Below the pieces are notes generated by a model. It was given only the letters and a program-made list of their open reading frames with translations. It did not search any database and was not told the origin of the DNA. Of a DNA stretch of 49,223 nt, positions 33,290 to 45,659 are shown in pieces. The translations under genes and the position numbers were made by a program. This DNA is from Plantago elongata (lineage: Eukaryota > Streptophyta > Magnoliopsida > Lamiales > Plantaginaceae). Each line of letters begins with the position of its first letter. Positions within the stretch are counted from its first letter, which is position 1. The stretch covers positions 1 to 49,223 of the forward strand of contig JAYMSP010000503.1 in NCBI GenBank assembly GCA_036897095.1, read 5' to 3'.

Positions 33290-33760
33290 GTTGGATCAAT
33301 CTCATGGCGATACTCAATTTCCATTATAAAAGTCGAGGGCACGTCAATTTTGAAAATTTGACGGAGCATGGATGGAATTGGAAAAAACTTACAGTAAATT
33401 TTCCTATATATGTGTTTCATAACAAAATGAAAATTCATTCAATATGATCCAGATATTAATATTAACATGTCGATCTCTTAACATAATTATATTTTCTTAT
33501 ATTGTGCGTCTTGTATTTGGTTCCACACTAAGTAATACTAACAGTTGTTCAGTTTTATTGAAACAACATCTAGTAGCCTTCACAAGCCTGGAGTGATTTC
33601 TGAACAAGATAGAGGTGTTAACGTGAAAGACCATTTACATTGTCGGACTAGAATGAAGGTCAGATACATGTAGATCTCTATGTTGTACTTTCAACCCCGT
33701 TGGATCACAAATAGTAAGATTCGTCGGAAGGCATTAATTGAAGATATAAATATTCTTAGG

Positions 33761-33886
33761 CTACATTAGAAGCCAATAAGTGTTTGTACACTCGACGAGA
33801 ATAGATCCCAAACCATTTGCATCGGCAAAATGATAAAAGTTCTTTGCTAAAGCATCTGCAACTTCATTTTGGTTCCAAATCGGGAT
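33761..33886 (-). pseudogene. Relic of an RNase H-like domain
   Basis: The minus strand reads IPIWNQNEVADALAKNFYHF followed by ~20 residues and a stop (TAG at 33763-33761). The N-x-VADALAK word is the C-terminal hallmark of plant RNase H-like (RVT_3) domains from LINE retrotransposons and related host genes. Only this end is visible. Confidence 0.45.
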
Positions 33887-34452
33887 CTATTTTGAAAGTG
33901 CAATCCCAGGCCAGGGAGACTACAACACACAAGATTAGCTAGGAACAAATTGTATAGAATATTTCCTTAGGGCAAATTATACCAGATTTAGTTCTACATA
34001 ATTTTGTGTCTGTGAGACAATCTACCGTTAATTTAAAAGGAGATTGACCCCATGTTATTATAAAAATATCTTGGTAATTAAATGTAATTTTTTTTTATAT
34101 AAAAACTCTATTGTTCTTACAAATCAACACCTGAATTCTCGATAATAGTTTTTATATATGTTTTAACTTTTTTTATCTATATAGTAGACGTTCTCCCAAT
34201 ACACTTACTCGTGTAGTCTAATTCTCGTAACTTGCATTCCTTAACACGCAAATTTCCACGAAAAAGACCTTTCTGAAATCCAGAACATGAATGAGTACAT
34301 AAACAATGTGTAGTAAAACACTTCTCTGGAAGCTATAGTTATCCTCTTATTGGAATGTATATCATCTAGCTCCTTATTGATCACATAATAGGTATGCAGT
34401 ATAACAGCTGCAGAGACGAAATCATTTGGTTTTCATTTAGGATCAATGGCCA

Positions 34453-34833
34453 CTAAAACCCGCTTACGCAGAGCCACTGGCCAACAAAGAGAGCAGTGCA
34501 GTTGAGGTTGGGATTAATGGCGTCGAATTCAGCAGTAGAAAGATTGAAGCTGTTTGCAAGGTCGAAGCAAGTGTCTCCTTTCAGCACTCCAACCACTACG
34601 TCACACGCCACTTTTGAAGCTTTCCGAAGTGTGCTACCTGATTAATTTGAAGTTTTCAACAGAGTGCCAAACAAGTTAGACATCATCCTTTTTTTGCGAA
34701 AATCAGTGAGTGTAAAGATTTCCGACCTACCTGTAGAGACTGATCTGGCTTCAGCCATGGTGACAAAGAGAAAAAGTGCGATCACAAATGCAGATTTCAG
34801 AAAGATGGAGACATTTATGCTTGAGTTGGCCAT
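34453..34833 (-). CDS. Small secreted LysM-domain protein (95 aa)
   Basis: Two exons (34731-34833 and 34453-34637) joined by a 93-bp GT-AG intron in phase 1. Residues 1-29 are a signal peptide (hydrophobic core KSAFVIALFLFVTMA, ending AEA). After a short linker comes one LysM motif: VACDVVVGVLKGDTCFDLAN, then NLSTAEFDAINPNLNC, then LFVGQWLCVSGF and stop. The four Cys (in VACD, DTCF, LNCT, WLCV) fit the usual disulfide pattern of plant LysM domains, which bind chitin or other N-acetylglucosamine polymers. No membrane anchor or kinase follows, so the product should be apoplastic. Unspliced, exon 1 runs on to a stop at 34642, so the gene is easily missed by single-ORF calling. Confidence 0.88.
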
Positions 34834-34910
34834 GTGTATTGTACTTCTGTTGCTGATGAGTATCTTCTTGTTTTTGCTTAAGGATATGGTGTATAATCAC
34901 TCAAGAGACC

Positions 34911-34918
34911 TATTTATA
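34911..34918 (-). promoter_or_regulatory. TATA box of LysM gene
   Basis: TATAAATA on the minus strand, 78 bp upstream of the ATG at 34833. Confidence 0.65.
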
Positions 34919-35495
34919 GCACAAAAACTGTTAAGCAGGCGGAATCTAATAGATCCGACCTAGGCCGAACATTGATAACAGAGATTTTGGTTGCTGCCGG
35001 CACTAACACAATGACATTGAGTTGGTGAGTTTACAAGGAAAACAGGCCTATACAAGCCAAATAATGTACACATAAAATAACATTCATTCTGTGGGTCACA
35101 TGGTTTATACTAATCTAAATCAAATACCAATATATGTCGTTTCAGGTGATAACGAACTCAGATGTACATCGATCTAGGAGTGAAGTTATAAGAATATAGT
35201 TTGTCAAATAAAACCAATCGTAAACCCATCGGACAGACAAGAAACCAAATATATACAACACAATCTTTTGAGCCGGAGGAATAATCTCTCGCCAGCAAAG
35301 TATAGTTGTACCTTCATTCATATGAGCGCAGTTCACTAGTTACAGATATTGACAGAAAATATATGAACTGCGTAGTAGTTATAGCTGAAATTTGTGCAAG
35401 CAAACATTTACAATGGACATCTACTTATATGACAAACTATTTAGAGCATTTTATACAGTAAGAGCGCAAAATCAGACTACCATACTGGGTTTCGA
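34919..35495. other. Intergenic DNA between LysM and FEN1 genes
   Basis: LysM promoter region and FEN1 3' flank. No further gene or repeat recognised. Confidence 0.5.
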
Positions 35496-38400
35496 CTACT
35501 TGTTCTTATTAACCCTGCCAGTCTTCGTCTTTTTATTAACGGCTTCCTTTCCAGCCTTCTCAGTAGGCACCTGCCATTGAGGGACAATACAATTGGGATT
35601 ATGAATATGATACACCATCTCAATAGATCAAAGAGGTCATCCAAAGAACTCATGGAAATTTGTGAATGTTACTCTGCTTCTGTACTCTCAACCTTGGGGC
35701 TTGGTCTGCAAGCCAAATGTACTGACAGAAAAGCATATTGTGGAGGGTAACCAAGATCCAAACAAAGGCCCACACAAGTCCCGATTTCTGAAAAAATAAT
35801 TATGAAGTAGGACATAGGTTTCTCCTCTAACAAGAGTTGTACAATGGCAACTGACTGAAATCATATGATGGGGTGTGCCGTGTGTGTGGAGTGTGGACAG
35901 TGGAGGACCACTTGGACTGAAATTGACTTTTGACATGTTTATGCAACCGGAGGCAGATAGTATCTGATGCTAAGAATTGGATCTATGGCAGTGTTCGGAG
36001 CTGAAGTTTTGAACTACTTAGTTTTATGTTGAATTGTTGATAATTGGAGAGCATAACAATATGGGTGCTCATTAAGTTAAATTTCAAGAAGCAACTCAAA
36101 AACACTCAGGACAATGTCATGACTATGGGCATACTGTACTATTGCATTATCATATCCAAATCCTTCTATCAAATAAAGCTATCCTCTTTTGACCTATCAA
36201 GATGAAAAAGGAGATAAATCAAAATTTTCATACGCTACCGAGTAGTACCAGCTACCCTGAATAACCTTTTTTCAAAGGTCTTACATACAAATATAGATCC
36301 ATTCTATTTGTAGATCAAGCAGATAGACACCAGATTAGAAGAAACAGTTATGCTAGATTTATCCTTCAAAGATCTAGAGTACAATGGGATGGACTTTGAG
36401 GAGAACTTAATATACAATGATGCAAATGGAAGTACAATATGAAACTTTTTAATTGCAACTTCGCTGCAAATAAGTGTAATATTCATGAAGAAATCAATGG
36501 GAAAGAGCAAAATATACTATGTAAAAATGAAATCTCTACAAAGTATTTGGATACACAGGGTCATAACAAAGTCAAGTTGATCAACCAACTACCGCAGAAT
36601 ACTCATGCCAAAAGAGAATGTTATACCTTGCGTTTGGCAGGAACTGATGTGCTAACAGCCGGTTTGGCAGGAACAGATGTGCTAACAGCTGGTTTAAAGA
36701 ATGATTCTAACCTGCTCGTTAAGAGAGTGAGAACTTGTAAAAATGTCCGAATCATAAGATCCTAACTCAGTATCTTAATCTTCATTATAATCCATACCGG
36801 CCCTGAGCTGACTTGTTCTTTGCAGCCTTGATCTTCTCTATCGCCTATATTACAACATCATGAAATAAATCAGGAATCCACAAGGTTTCTTTTTTGGCTG
36901 TAAACGCAGGGCAGTATAGGTGCTAATGCTATCACATGCAATTTATGGAAACATGCCTTGGTAACTCTGTCGCTGTTGAACCCATTCTCATTTACCAAAA
37001 AGGTTATCAATCCCTGAAGGAGAATAATATAAGTCTCTTAATACCCGGAAAAATAACTAATTCATTCCAAATCATATCTTGCAACATTTCATTACTTCTT
37101 CGTCTGGAGCACTCCACTTTAGTTCAAGTTCATTGCAAATGGAAACTGACGGTTCTTTAAACAGTCTTCGAGCTTCTTCATATGCCCAATCTTCTGGTAT
37201 TTGGTATCTACAAGGAAATGGTGAAAGCGTTGTACAGTGCAGCTAGCAGTGAAAATTCCAGTGGAACTGAAGTAGATGCCCACACTGCGGAAAATAGAAT
37301 CGTACAAAACAGGGTCTTCTTGTGAGTTGTGAGAATGATTGATTACTTTGCGGTGGAGCCCAAATGATCCACTTCCACATCATATTGCAATTTGTTTGTC
37401 TTTAATATATAATATTTACCACAAACTTAATATATGTCACTGGAGACCACCAAAGCTGCCACGAGATCCGACTACTCCACTCAGACTCACTGATCAAGAA
37501 ACTTGAACAAATAACAAAAAAATGAGCACCTTTCTTTGATGTTCTCCAGCACGTTTTCGATTGAGCCGTGTTGGCGAATTAACTTCAAAGCAGTTTGCCC
37601 CCCAATACCTAAGAATGATAACACATCTTACATAAAAGATTCCTTCAAACTTCTTCTCTCTGGCAGGACACAAAGGTCCATGCAAATGTGTATGCAGGTG
37701 CAAATATTCAAACACGTAGAGCCAAAAGATGCTGGTCTATTCTACGACACACTAGCTGAACATATTCATTTTATATCCAAGTTCTTTAACTCAACTAATT
37801 AGTTATTCTATCTGAGCTAATTATTCTTAACCCACCTTTACAACCATGCATGCATACTGAACCTAAAATTTATGCGCAATGTTTACCTAAAGAGAAATCT
37901 TATTTGGACATATAAACATATGCTTTGTACTTCAGAATCAGGAATACCCTTCTCCCAAAAATTGAGACAGCAAGCATATATTTGATAGCTAGAGTGCCAC
38001 ATTTTATTCTTTTCTTTTCCTTTTATTTTGTGAGTGCTCCACAGTGTTACTCATTAGGTCGAGAAAAATACATACAGACCAATAGTACCTTTAATGCTGT
38101 CACAGTAGTCGCAGCCAGATAGAATGCAAAGGTCTATAAATTGATCCATTGTAAGGTTCAGTTCCTCCAAAACCTGTAATAATGCATAGAATCAGGTAAT
38201 GACCTACTCAGAAATGATCAATCACTTCCATATACCTTCGAGACTTCAAATTCCATCACTGGCATCTTTTTGGAACTAGGATCCATTAAGTGGCGGAGAA
38301 ATCTTGGAGCTCCAAAAGTTAATGAATCCATGTCTTCAGATGCCACAGCATACACCTGATGATCATGTACAGTTAGATAAAATACTTAACAAGACAAGGC

Positions 38401-40552
38401 CTCGGGATCGGAATGCCTAATGCACCTAACCGACCATTATTTTTCATCGATAGACCCCCAAGCATGGATTACAATCATATCCCTGTCCAGTGTCCACGTA
38501 CTGTTAATGCACTATATCCAATGACATGATCAACACAATACATACCTTGTCTGATTTGCAAAGAGCAGCACACTGTGCTTCCGCTTCAGAAGGAGCCTAT
38601 AGAAGTCACAAAACATTTTCACAAAGTTGTATAAAATATGTTTCCAGGAGACGAGCTACTGATTTGTCATTCAAGCTAAGAATTTATTTATTCCATCACC
38701 TCAATCACCGGCACTCCCATGAGCCCAAGAAGTTTTTTACAATCTGCATTGTGTTTTCCGGTGACCTGATCAAAGAAAAAGTGAATGCCTCAAATTTCAA
38801 AATTGGAGATTCATAGTCCACAATTCCACATAGTGATGCAACTGATACAACGGGAAATCAACCTAACATAAAACATCAGAATAACTAAAGCATCACTTTA
38901 TTTTAGTCATGTCAAACTAAATTTGACTTTTACTATTCTTTTATAGGGATGCACACTAAACACATGATTTTATCAAGGAGGCAGTTTAAGGTGCATTTGG
39001 GACTGTGCATATCATCCTTCGCCGGCAGTTAGTAAAACAACATGATTAATTTTGTACTAGTTGTTCTATGTGAAGCAAGGATCACACATTACAATAATTT
39101 CCACATAAAGTTAGTTATATCGAATTTCTTAGGGTGTGTAAAGAAAATCAAAAGAAATTGAGCTAGCCAAAACATATTACTCGTCCATGATAAATTAGGA
39201 CATGAATCTACATATTACAATGCAAACAAAGAACCACCTTTACAGTTCTTTTACTGAATTTCTCGATATCTTCCTTATTACCAGTCTGCGAAAACAACAA
39301 ATAATTAGCACCTAGACATCGCCGCAAAATCAATGAGAAAAGGGGCCAAAAGTGGATGGATAAAGCAGGATGTAGAAAACATATAATATGACAGGATATG
39401 AAAGATTCGACCTCTAGTGCATCACGCAGGTCGTCAGTGGCATCAGCTCTTCTAGAGAATCTGTGTTCACCAAATTATGTTTGAAAAATAAGCAAGTGGC
39501 ACGCAACCCAACAGTAGCAGGCTGCGATTGAGAATGAAGTGTTCATTACCGTTTCGCAAGCTCTTGTTTTTTCAGCTCAGGTGGTTTTCCATCAAAAACA
39601 TACCTAACAGAAGTAAGCATATTTATGAGCTCAATGAAAACTAATGAGTGAAGCTGCAGATTAGCAGAACAGTGGGTAATTTATATGAATATATAGTAAA
39701 GCGTACACTGGCTTAATTCCAGCTTCCAGAAGTCTGATTGTCCTTGTAAACATCCCTTGCAAATGGCTAAAAGTTCAATAATGAAACTATAAAAGATCAT
39801 GTCAAAGTTTCTTATAGCCTAGGATGTAGTGTAGCACTAATTTTACATATGCCTCTGCTTGGAATAACTTCAACATTAAGATATGCTCAACAACGAGACG
39901 ATGCTATTAAGCAGCTTCCACTAGCTGCTGGCGTACACCTTGTGTTAAGTTATGGTTAATACTTAATACGGTCCTGCGTAATATTTACAGCTACGACCAC
40001 AGAGGCACGGATTGACCAGTCCAGTAATCTCCAATACATGATTAAGATGTATGCATACCTCGTAACTTCACCAGCTTCATTGGTGAGCATTTCGGTACCA
40101 CTTCTTCCTACCACAATCTGCAAAATCAAACATTAGAAAACTCACAGGCAGTCGTCCATTGACCCACCACACATGCAGCACTAAATTCAAGACAAAGTCA
40201 ACCAGTTAAAAGAACATTTTTCAAAACTAAGCATATCACATATCTGATAACTCAAAAATCAGGAGCGATGAATCATTCGAATCGGTAACAAATTCACGAA
40301 ATTGAAATCTCCATGTGGAAGTAAAATTAAAATCACTTACAAGGAACTGATAGATGCTCATGCTAGCGTCAATGGCGATTTTGCGGCCGAAATAGGTTTC
40401 GAACTTCTTCTCTTTCATCGACTTGGGCGCATTATCCGCCAAAACCTTCATTAAACCCTAGAATTATGGCAGCTCGGTTAATTGGTTTCGAGAAGGGGAC
40501 AAAAAAACAGAGAGAGTTGAGTTGAGAAGGTGATTGTTACCTTGATTCCCAT
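35496..40552 (-). CDS. FEN1: Flap endonuclease 1
   Basis: Structure-specific nuclease that removes 5' flaps in Okazaki fragment maturation and long-patch base-excision repair; nuclear, acts with PCNA. Seventeen exons, in frame for 391 residues: 40541-40552, 40341-40457, 40059-40117, 39707-39766, 39550-39603, 39412-39460, 39238-39285, 38700-38765, 38546-38596, 38236-38355, 38089-38173, 37530-37608, 37096-37207, 36957-37013, 36798-36844, 36627-36711, 35496-35570. The start MGIKG is the conserved FEN1 N terminus. Two-metal active-site acids are intact: D34 (IAIDAS), D87 ([10 protein letters not shown]), E159/E161 (PSEAEAQCA), D180/D182 ([10 protein letters not shown]) and D234/D237 (SGCDYCDS). 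[11 protein letters not shown] is the helix-hairpin/H2TH part. The PCNA box QGRLESFF (337-344) is assembled across the exon 15/16 junction. Exon 14 uses a GC donor (AAG|GCATGT). A basic tail ends the protein. Confidence 0.95.
36633..36692 (-). repeat. 30-bp in-frame tandem duplication in FEN1 exon 16
   Basis: Two adjacent 30-bp copies, differing at two positions, encode [10 protein letters not shown] twice in a row (residues ~346-365), directly after the PCNA-binding box. The frame is preserved. Confidence 0.9.
37218..37287. repeat. FEN1 intronic segment also present at 18713-18778
   Basis: It lies in the intron before exon 13, only ~10 bp from the splice acceptor, and includes much of its pyrimidine-rich approach. 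The second copy sits in the loop of the inverted repeat. Confidence 0.8.
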
Positions 40553-41411
40553 TTTGATTGCATGTAATCGAAGAAAAAGCCAACTGATTGACTTTCGGAG
40601 TTACAGAATTAGTAGAAGACGATCAACTGAAGAAGAGAGTAGCCAGGTCATCATCTTTCTTTCCCGCGGATGCCACGTGTTTTATTAAACTTGTAGGCTG
40701 GTTTCCAAAATATCCCATTCGGAATTTTGGATTAAACTTTCATTTGAAATTTCGAAACAATCCAATAATAGTATTTTTCTACGATCATATATAATAAATA
40801 AAAAAATTAAAATATTCATTCTGTTAAATTTCAAAATGATAAAGTAAAAAATTTATAATTCTTAAAAATATTATTTTAATTTTAACAATATTTTAGAATA
40901 TAAATTTAATTTTTTTATTAATATTTGTATTATAAGACGTAAGGGCAATGAAGGGTTGCCAAGACGGTATCGTCCTTTTTCCTTATAATTATTTAAATTA
41001 AAAGAATATAAATATTAATTAAAAAATAAAATTTACCTTCTAAAATATTTTTAAAAATAAAATAATACTTTTTTAGAATTATTTATTTTTATATGAGTAA
41101 TTTAAAATTTAACATAATAAATATGTTAATTTATTTATTTATTGTATATGTGATTGTAGAAACGTTTGTATTATTCATCAATGTTATTGAAATATTTAAC
41201 ATGAGATCTTGTGGAATAATCAAATAGAACTATCTGGTACTTTATAAAGCAATCAAAATATCCATAAGCTTTGATAAAAAGAAATGATACAACAACAAAG
41301 AAATAGGCCAACATCAGTACATTAGTACATCACTACAGTCTAAAGCTTCTTTCACTCATTCATGTGCCATTTTCTTTATTCCTTGATTTAATGGCACCTC
41401 TATTTTCTTCA
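40553..41411. other. Intergenic DNA, FEN1 promoter side
   Basis: FEN1 5' region followed by very AT-rich sequence (about 40790-41200) and the 3' flank of the NPF gene. No gene recognised. Confidence 0.5.
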
Positions 41412-44400
41412 TCACTTTGTGATGCCATACTCCTCGGTTGTGGAGTAATCGTGTGTAGGTGTCATTCTCGGCTGCTCGTTTGCTCTGGCTTTAAGCAAAG
41501 CTATGTCACTGACAGACTGCATTTCTGGAGTCCTAGGCGCAGCATTGATGACACTACTACTATCATCAACATTTTTGTACTTGTACCAACTTGCCCAATA
41601 CAGATAGTGAAAGAAGTTGAGGATACTCAAGACTGCCAGGAACCAGTAAAACAGATTCAAATTGTTCCTGTTAATGTCCGCTCCATGCAACCATCCTTGT
41701 TTGCTAGGCGCTATACGCTTACTCACCCCATTTATAATTTGCACAAGAACACTGCTCAAGAAATTACCAAGGGAGAGTGAAATCCACGCGAAGGACGTAG
41801 AAAGTGACTTCATTCCTGCAGGAGCCTCTCTGTAGAAAAACTCCATCAAGCCCACAAGAGTAAACATGTCAGCTATGCCAAAAATTCCATATTGATACGA
41901 AAGCCAGAAGAGACTTATAGGCTTCAATGGATCCTTCAAGGCTGCGTTCCTTCTTTTCACTTCTACTAATGCTGCTATAGCCATGGATAGAGCTGAGAGC
42001 ACTAGGCCAACGCCCACACGCTGAAGTTGCGTGATGCCTGCTGGATGCTTGGTGAATTTGCGGACTAATGGTACAAAAATCTGGTCATAGATTGGAATGA
42101 GGATAATCATGAAAACCAGAGGAATGACAGGAATTGATGCGGAAGGGAATTTCAATTTCTTTCCGACGTGAGAGTCCATTATGTAGCCCTGTATGATTGA
42201 AAAGGTTTGTAGTTGTGCCTGACATGTGTTCATGAGGATGGTGCTGGCTATAATTGGCATCATCCTGATCAAGACCTGTTACGAAACATATATAAACGGA
42301 TTAAATCCACAACTCTCTATAAAGTTCAATTTTTTATAGATGAGTAGATGACAGTACCTTGGTTTCTTCCACTTGTGTCACGGTGCAAACTCTCCATGGT
42401 GATGGTTCTACATTTGGGGCAAGAATTGAAGCTTTGTCTAAAGACCTAAGGTCCAAAATCAGACACTGTCAGTGAATCAAACAGAAATAATGAATGATCT
42501 ACTTCTGCTTCAATTTTTCGTTGCTGAGATTTGATTAATGAAATGCAACTTTTCATCTCTGATGAGTGTTGAGAATAGAGTTGATACCTGAACTGTTCGG
42601 TGTGACAGACTTTCACTTCTTTCGAGTCTGCATCATTGATCTCGTACAACTTATTTGAGCTCTCTGGGTGCTCCAAACGTCGATTTTTGAAAGCCACGAC
42701 TATAACCTGAGGACAGTATGCCAAAAAAATGGTTTCCAGCCCTTATGACTTGCGACAATTTGATGGAAATAACCACAGCAAAAAAAACATCTGGGAGTAT
42801 TACCTGTACTACCCTTACAAGGGGGCTGCCTTTTGGGTCTTCAAGCCGATAAAAGGGCTTCCCGGCTGCCAAACAGATATAACCAACGAATGATCCGAGT
42901 GTACAAATTAGGAATCCCTTCCACCAGTTCTCATTGTTCTTGTTAGTAGCAATACCAACGACGACAGTAACTCCAATGGCTGCACCAGTAACAATGCTTA
43001 ACATTAGCCAATTGAAGTAGCTTGCAAGACCTTTCGCTCCCTTCAGATCCTTGGCGTTAAACTGGTCAGCCCCGAGAGCTGGAAGAGCCCCCCTAATGCC
43101 ACCAGCGCCTAAAGCCAACATAGACAAAGACAGGTAGAAAAACGCAGACACTCCACCTTCCAATTTGCAGTTCAACTTGCCACATGGTTTTGGTTGCAAA
43201 TGATCATGGCTGGCTTGAATTGTCATCATCATTAGCGCCTACAACACAAAAATATACCAAGTTACTCGTGGGAATTGAACACGGGTTATTTGTATATTAC
43301 AAGAACTTGAGAAGAGCCACTCAGTCAAAGAATAAAAAAAATTCTAAAATAATATTTTTTCTTCTCTTTTCGGGGACCCCGATCTTGCCCGGGGCTCAGC
43401 CCGCCCCTGCTCAGAATATTTCTGTAAAATCAATTCGTAGTTAAATTTGAAAAAATTTGACTATTAAAATTCAAAGTGGGAAGATTAGGATGCGACGGAA
43501 GAAGTTTTATAATTCGAAAGCCCGGCCCCTTCATACCAAACGGAACCATAATCCCTAGCCCTAGTTAATTACTAGACCTTTGATATACCTCTACGATTCT
43601 GTTTGAAGATTGTGAAGAACAATGTTTGATGTTCTACCAATTGAGATACTCCACGAAATACTTGGACAACTAACTGCAGAGACTCTGTTCCAAATTCGAT
43701 GTGTCTGCTAGCAATGGCGTTCCATGATCGACAATCCTGTTTTTGCAAACTCGTATTCGAACAACTGTGACGTGCTATCAATCAGAACGGACAAAGGAAA
43801 TCTTTACTCCATACCTGATACCTATCCATCAATTCAAGTATAATTTCAGCGTTACCCCAATGATCGAGGCTTTACAGGTAACCAGCCCAATCCGTTCTCT
43901 TATCCGTGCACCTTCTGCATTGCCTACGCTACATGATCAGATTCTCATACGTACCTCAGAACCGAAAACCTTGGTTACTATGGCAACCTTTCACAGGAAA
44001 GTTGGTTCATTCAATACCACCGTATGTAGAGACTGGAAAGGTATCGATGATCAAATCCACAGCTTATGCTGGTGTAGGCTATGATGTTGTTAGGAATGGT
44101 TACAAGATTGTGAGAATTACTCGTTCATCACATCGATTTTCATTAAGTACTTTAATATATTCTACAGCATCTGCAGCTTGGCATAAGGCTGATGATATCC
44201 AATGTTGTGACGATTCTCACTGGTCTGCTGGAGCATTTGTTTACGACGCGTTACATTGGGTTATGACTTATGATATTCATGGAGGGTGTTACATTAATCG
44301 AATATGTAGTGGCTCTTGATCTTAGAACTGAAAGTTACAGGAAGTTTCTTGCACCAGGGAATGGAAGTAAATCATACTCCTTCAGCTGCGGGGATAATAG

Positions 44401-45659
44401 TTTGGATGCACTGGGAGGGTACTTACTTATGAGTCGTTTTTACGCGAAAACAGGATACTGAGAGGAGTACATACTATGGGTTCTGGAGGATTATGGTAGA
44501 GGAGACAACTGGACTTGCTTGACATCGATGACAAAATGCCAATGCATACAAACGGTCTATCCCGAGACCTGTAGCCTATAGCAAAGATCAGCATATAATA
44601 ATCCACAGATACCATCAGATTTGGTGGTTGGACTTGCAGAGCAATAAATTAGTGAAGGTGTTTACTCTCCCAACTATGCCATGCGATACTTTTTCTTGTC
44701 AAGTGTTGCCTGCCAGACTTAACTGGCTTAATGGAACCTGTAGTGCTACGAATGGAACATCAGGGCGGAAGAGAAAAAGGTCCAATGATAGGTAGAGGCT
44801 CAGGTTAGAGTGTTACTAATATATTCTTTTCTAATATTAAGCTAGTAATTAAACTTTTTTGTGATTTAGTTTTGCATCTTATTTGCATATGCCAAATGAT
44901 GATGATTTATGTTGGACTGCTTATAAGTTATATCAGTACTGGATATTTATATATACTAGCTGGTTAAAAGAACTATCCTTATAAATTGCATGTCTCCATA
45001 ACTCCATTAATCACTGGTAAATTTGTATTGTACAGAAAAGCGAAATTAGAAGCTGATTCAACATGGCGAAATATATGAGTTTTGGCTAGAATAAGCTTTG
45101 AGCCTACTAGTAGCAGAAATCAATTGCTAAAAAAAAGTGAGATAGATGGTCTCTGCGAGTAGGTGTATCGTATATGTATGAGATGAGTTGGGCTTACCAG
45201 CACTTCAATAGTTCCGAAAATGAGAACAGTGTAGAATCTGTTGATATAAGTATCGGAGATGAAGCCACCAACAACAGTGAGCAAGAAAGCTGATCCCAGA
45301 AAGTTGGTGAGGGTGTTTGCTGAGGTAGTGAGATCAAAGTACATCTTGTACTCAAAGTAGAGAACCAGACTCACCATGTTGGCCACAAATCCGATGTTAT
45401 CCAATGCCGCCAACACTGCACATTATATCAGTCATAAGCATTAGTTGATTATGTATTGATCACAAACATGCACATTTCTGCTGAAAACAAAAATTCCAAA
45501 CATTATAAGTCAGTTAGAGATTAAAACTTCACCATAGATGAATGATGTGGCCCTGAGACCGCCTTTTCGTTTGATATCTGATGGGGACACAGTGTTGTAA
45601 CCTGTCTCGGCATCATCTCTAGGTCCGTATGGCATAACAACGTTAGCTGAGACATCCAT
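41412..45659 (-). CDS. NPF (NRT1/PTR family) proton-coupled transporter
   Basis: Major-facilitator carrier of the plant NPF family; members move nitrate, peptides, hormones or glucosinolates across the plasma or vacuolar membrane, and the substrate cannot be read from sequence. Six exons in frame, 616 residues: 45533-45659, 45198-45415, 42804-43238, 42588-42706, 42358-42445, 41412-42275. Family signatures are NTLTNFLGSAFLLTVVGGFI followed by SDTY, ALGAGGIRGALPALGADQF, then the central loop and PWRVCTVTQVEETKVLIRM, and ASWYKYKN near the end. About twelve hydrophobic segments are spread over it. The ExxER/K proton-coupling motif usual in helix 1 is absent (ALDNIGFVAN at that place), as in some other NPF subgroups. 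I chose the Met of MDVSANVVM because no better upstream start fits the family. Intron 2 is ~2 kb and hosts an F-box pseudogene in antisense. Confidence 0.92.
43622..44790 (+). pseudogene. F-box pseudogene nested antisense in NPF intron 2
   Basis: Begins MFDVLPIEILHEILGQLTAE, then LFQIRCVC, a typical F-box N terminus, interrupted by TAG at 43709-43711 (probably from AAG) before QWRSMIDNP. An F-box-associated domain follows in shifting frames: LWQPFTGKLVHSIPP, STAYAGVGYDVVRNGYKIVR, SAGAFVYDALHWVM, then a frameshift at about 44300 into VALDLRTESYRKFLAPG, a TGA at 44459-44461, and EEYILWVLEDYG..NWTCLTSM. There are at least two stops and several frameshifts. It is a different F-box subfamily from the 6-11 kb cluster (CPR1-like NPSTGK..GYD style). 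No introns or poly-A tail are evident, so DNA-level or retro-insertion are both possible. Confidence 0.85.

Larger units (their letters stand above)
32554..34452. other. Intergenic DNA with transposon relics
   Basis: Upstream of NUP98-like 2. Holds a hAT-type element (32882-33289) and an RNase H-like relic (33761-33886), listed separately. The remainder is AT-rich with no recognisable gene. Confidence 0.5.

Noticed and set aside
43257-43330. tRNA-like stretch on the minus strand with a B-box-like word (GTGTTCAATTCCC) in NPF intron 2.
   Set aside because: Might be a SINE, but no clear A box, tail or target duplication was found; GC-rich sequence beside it (43373-43413) also remains unclassified.
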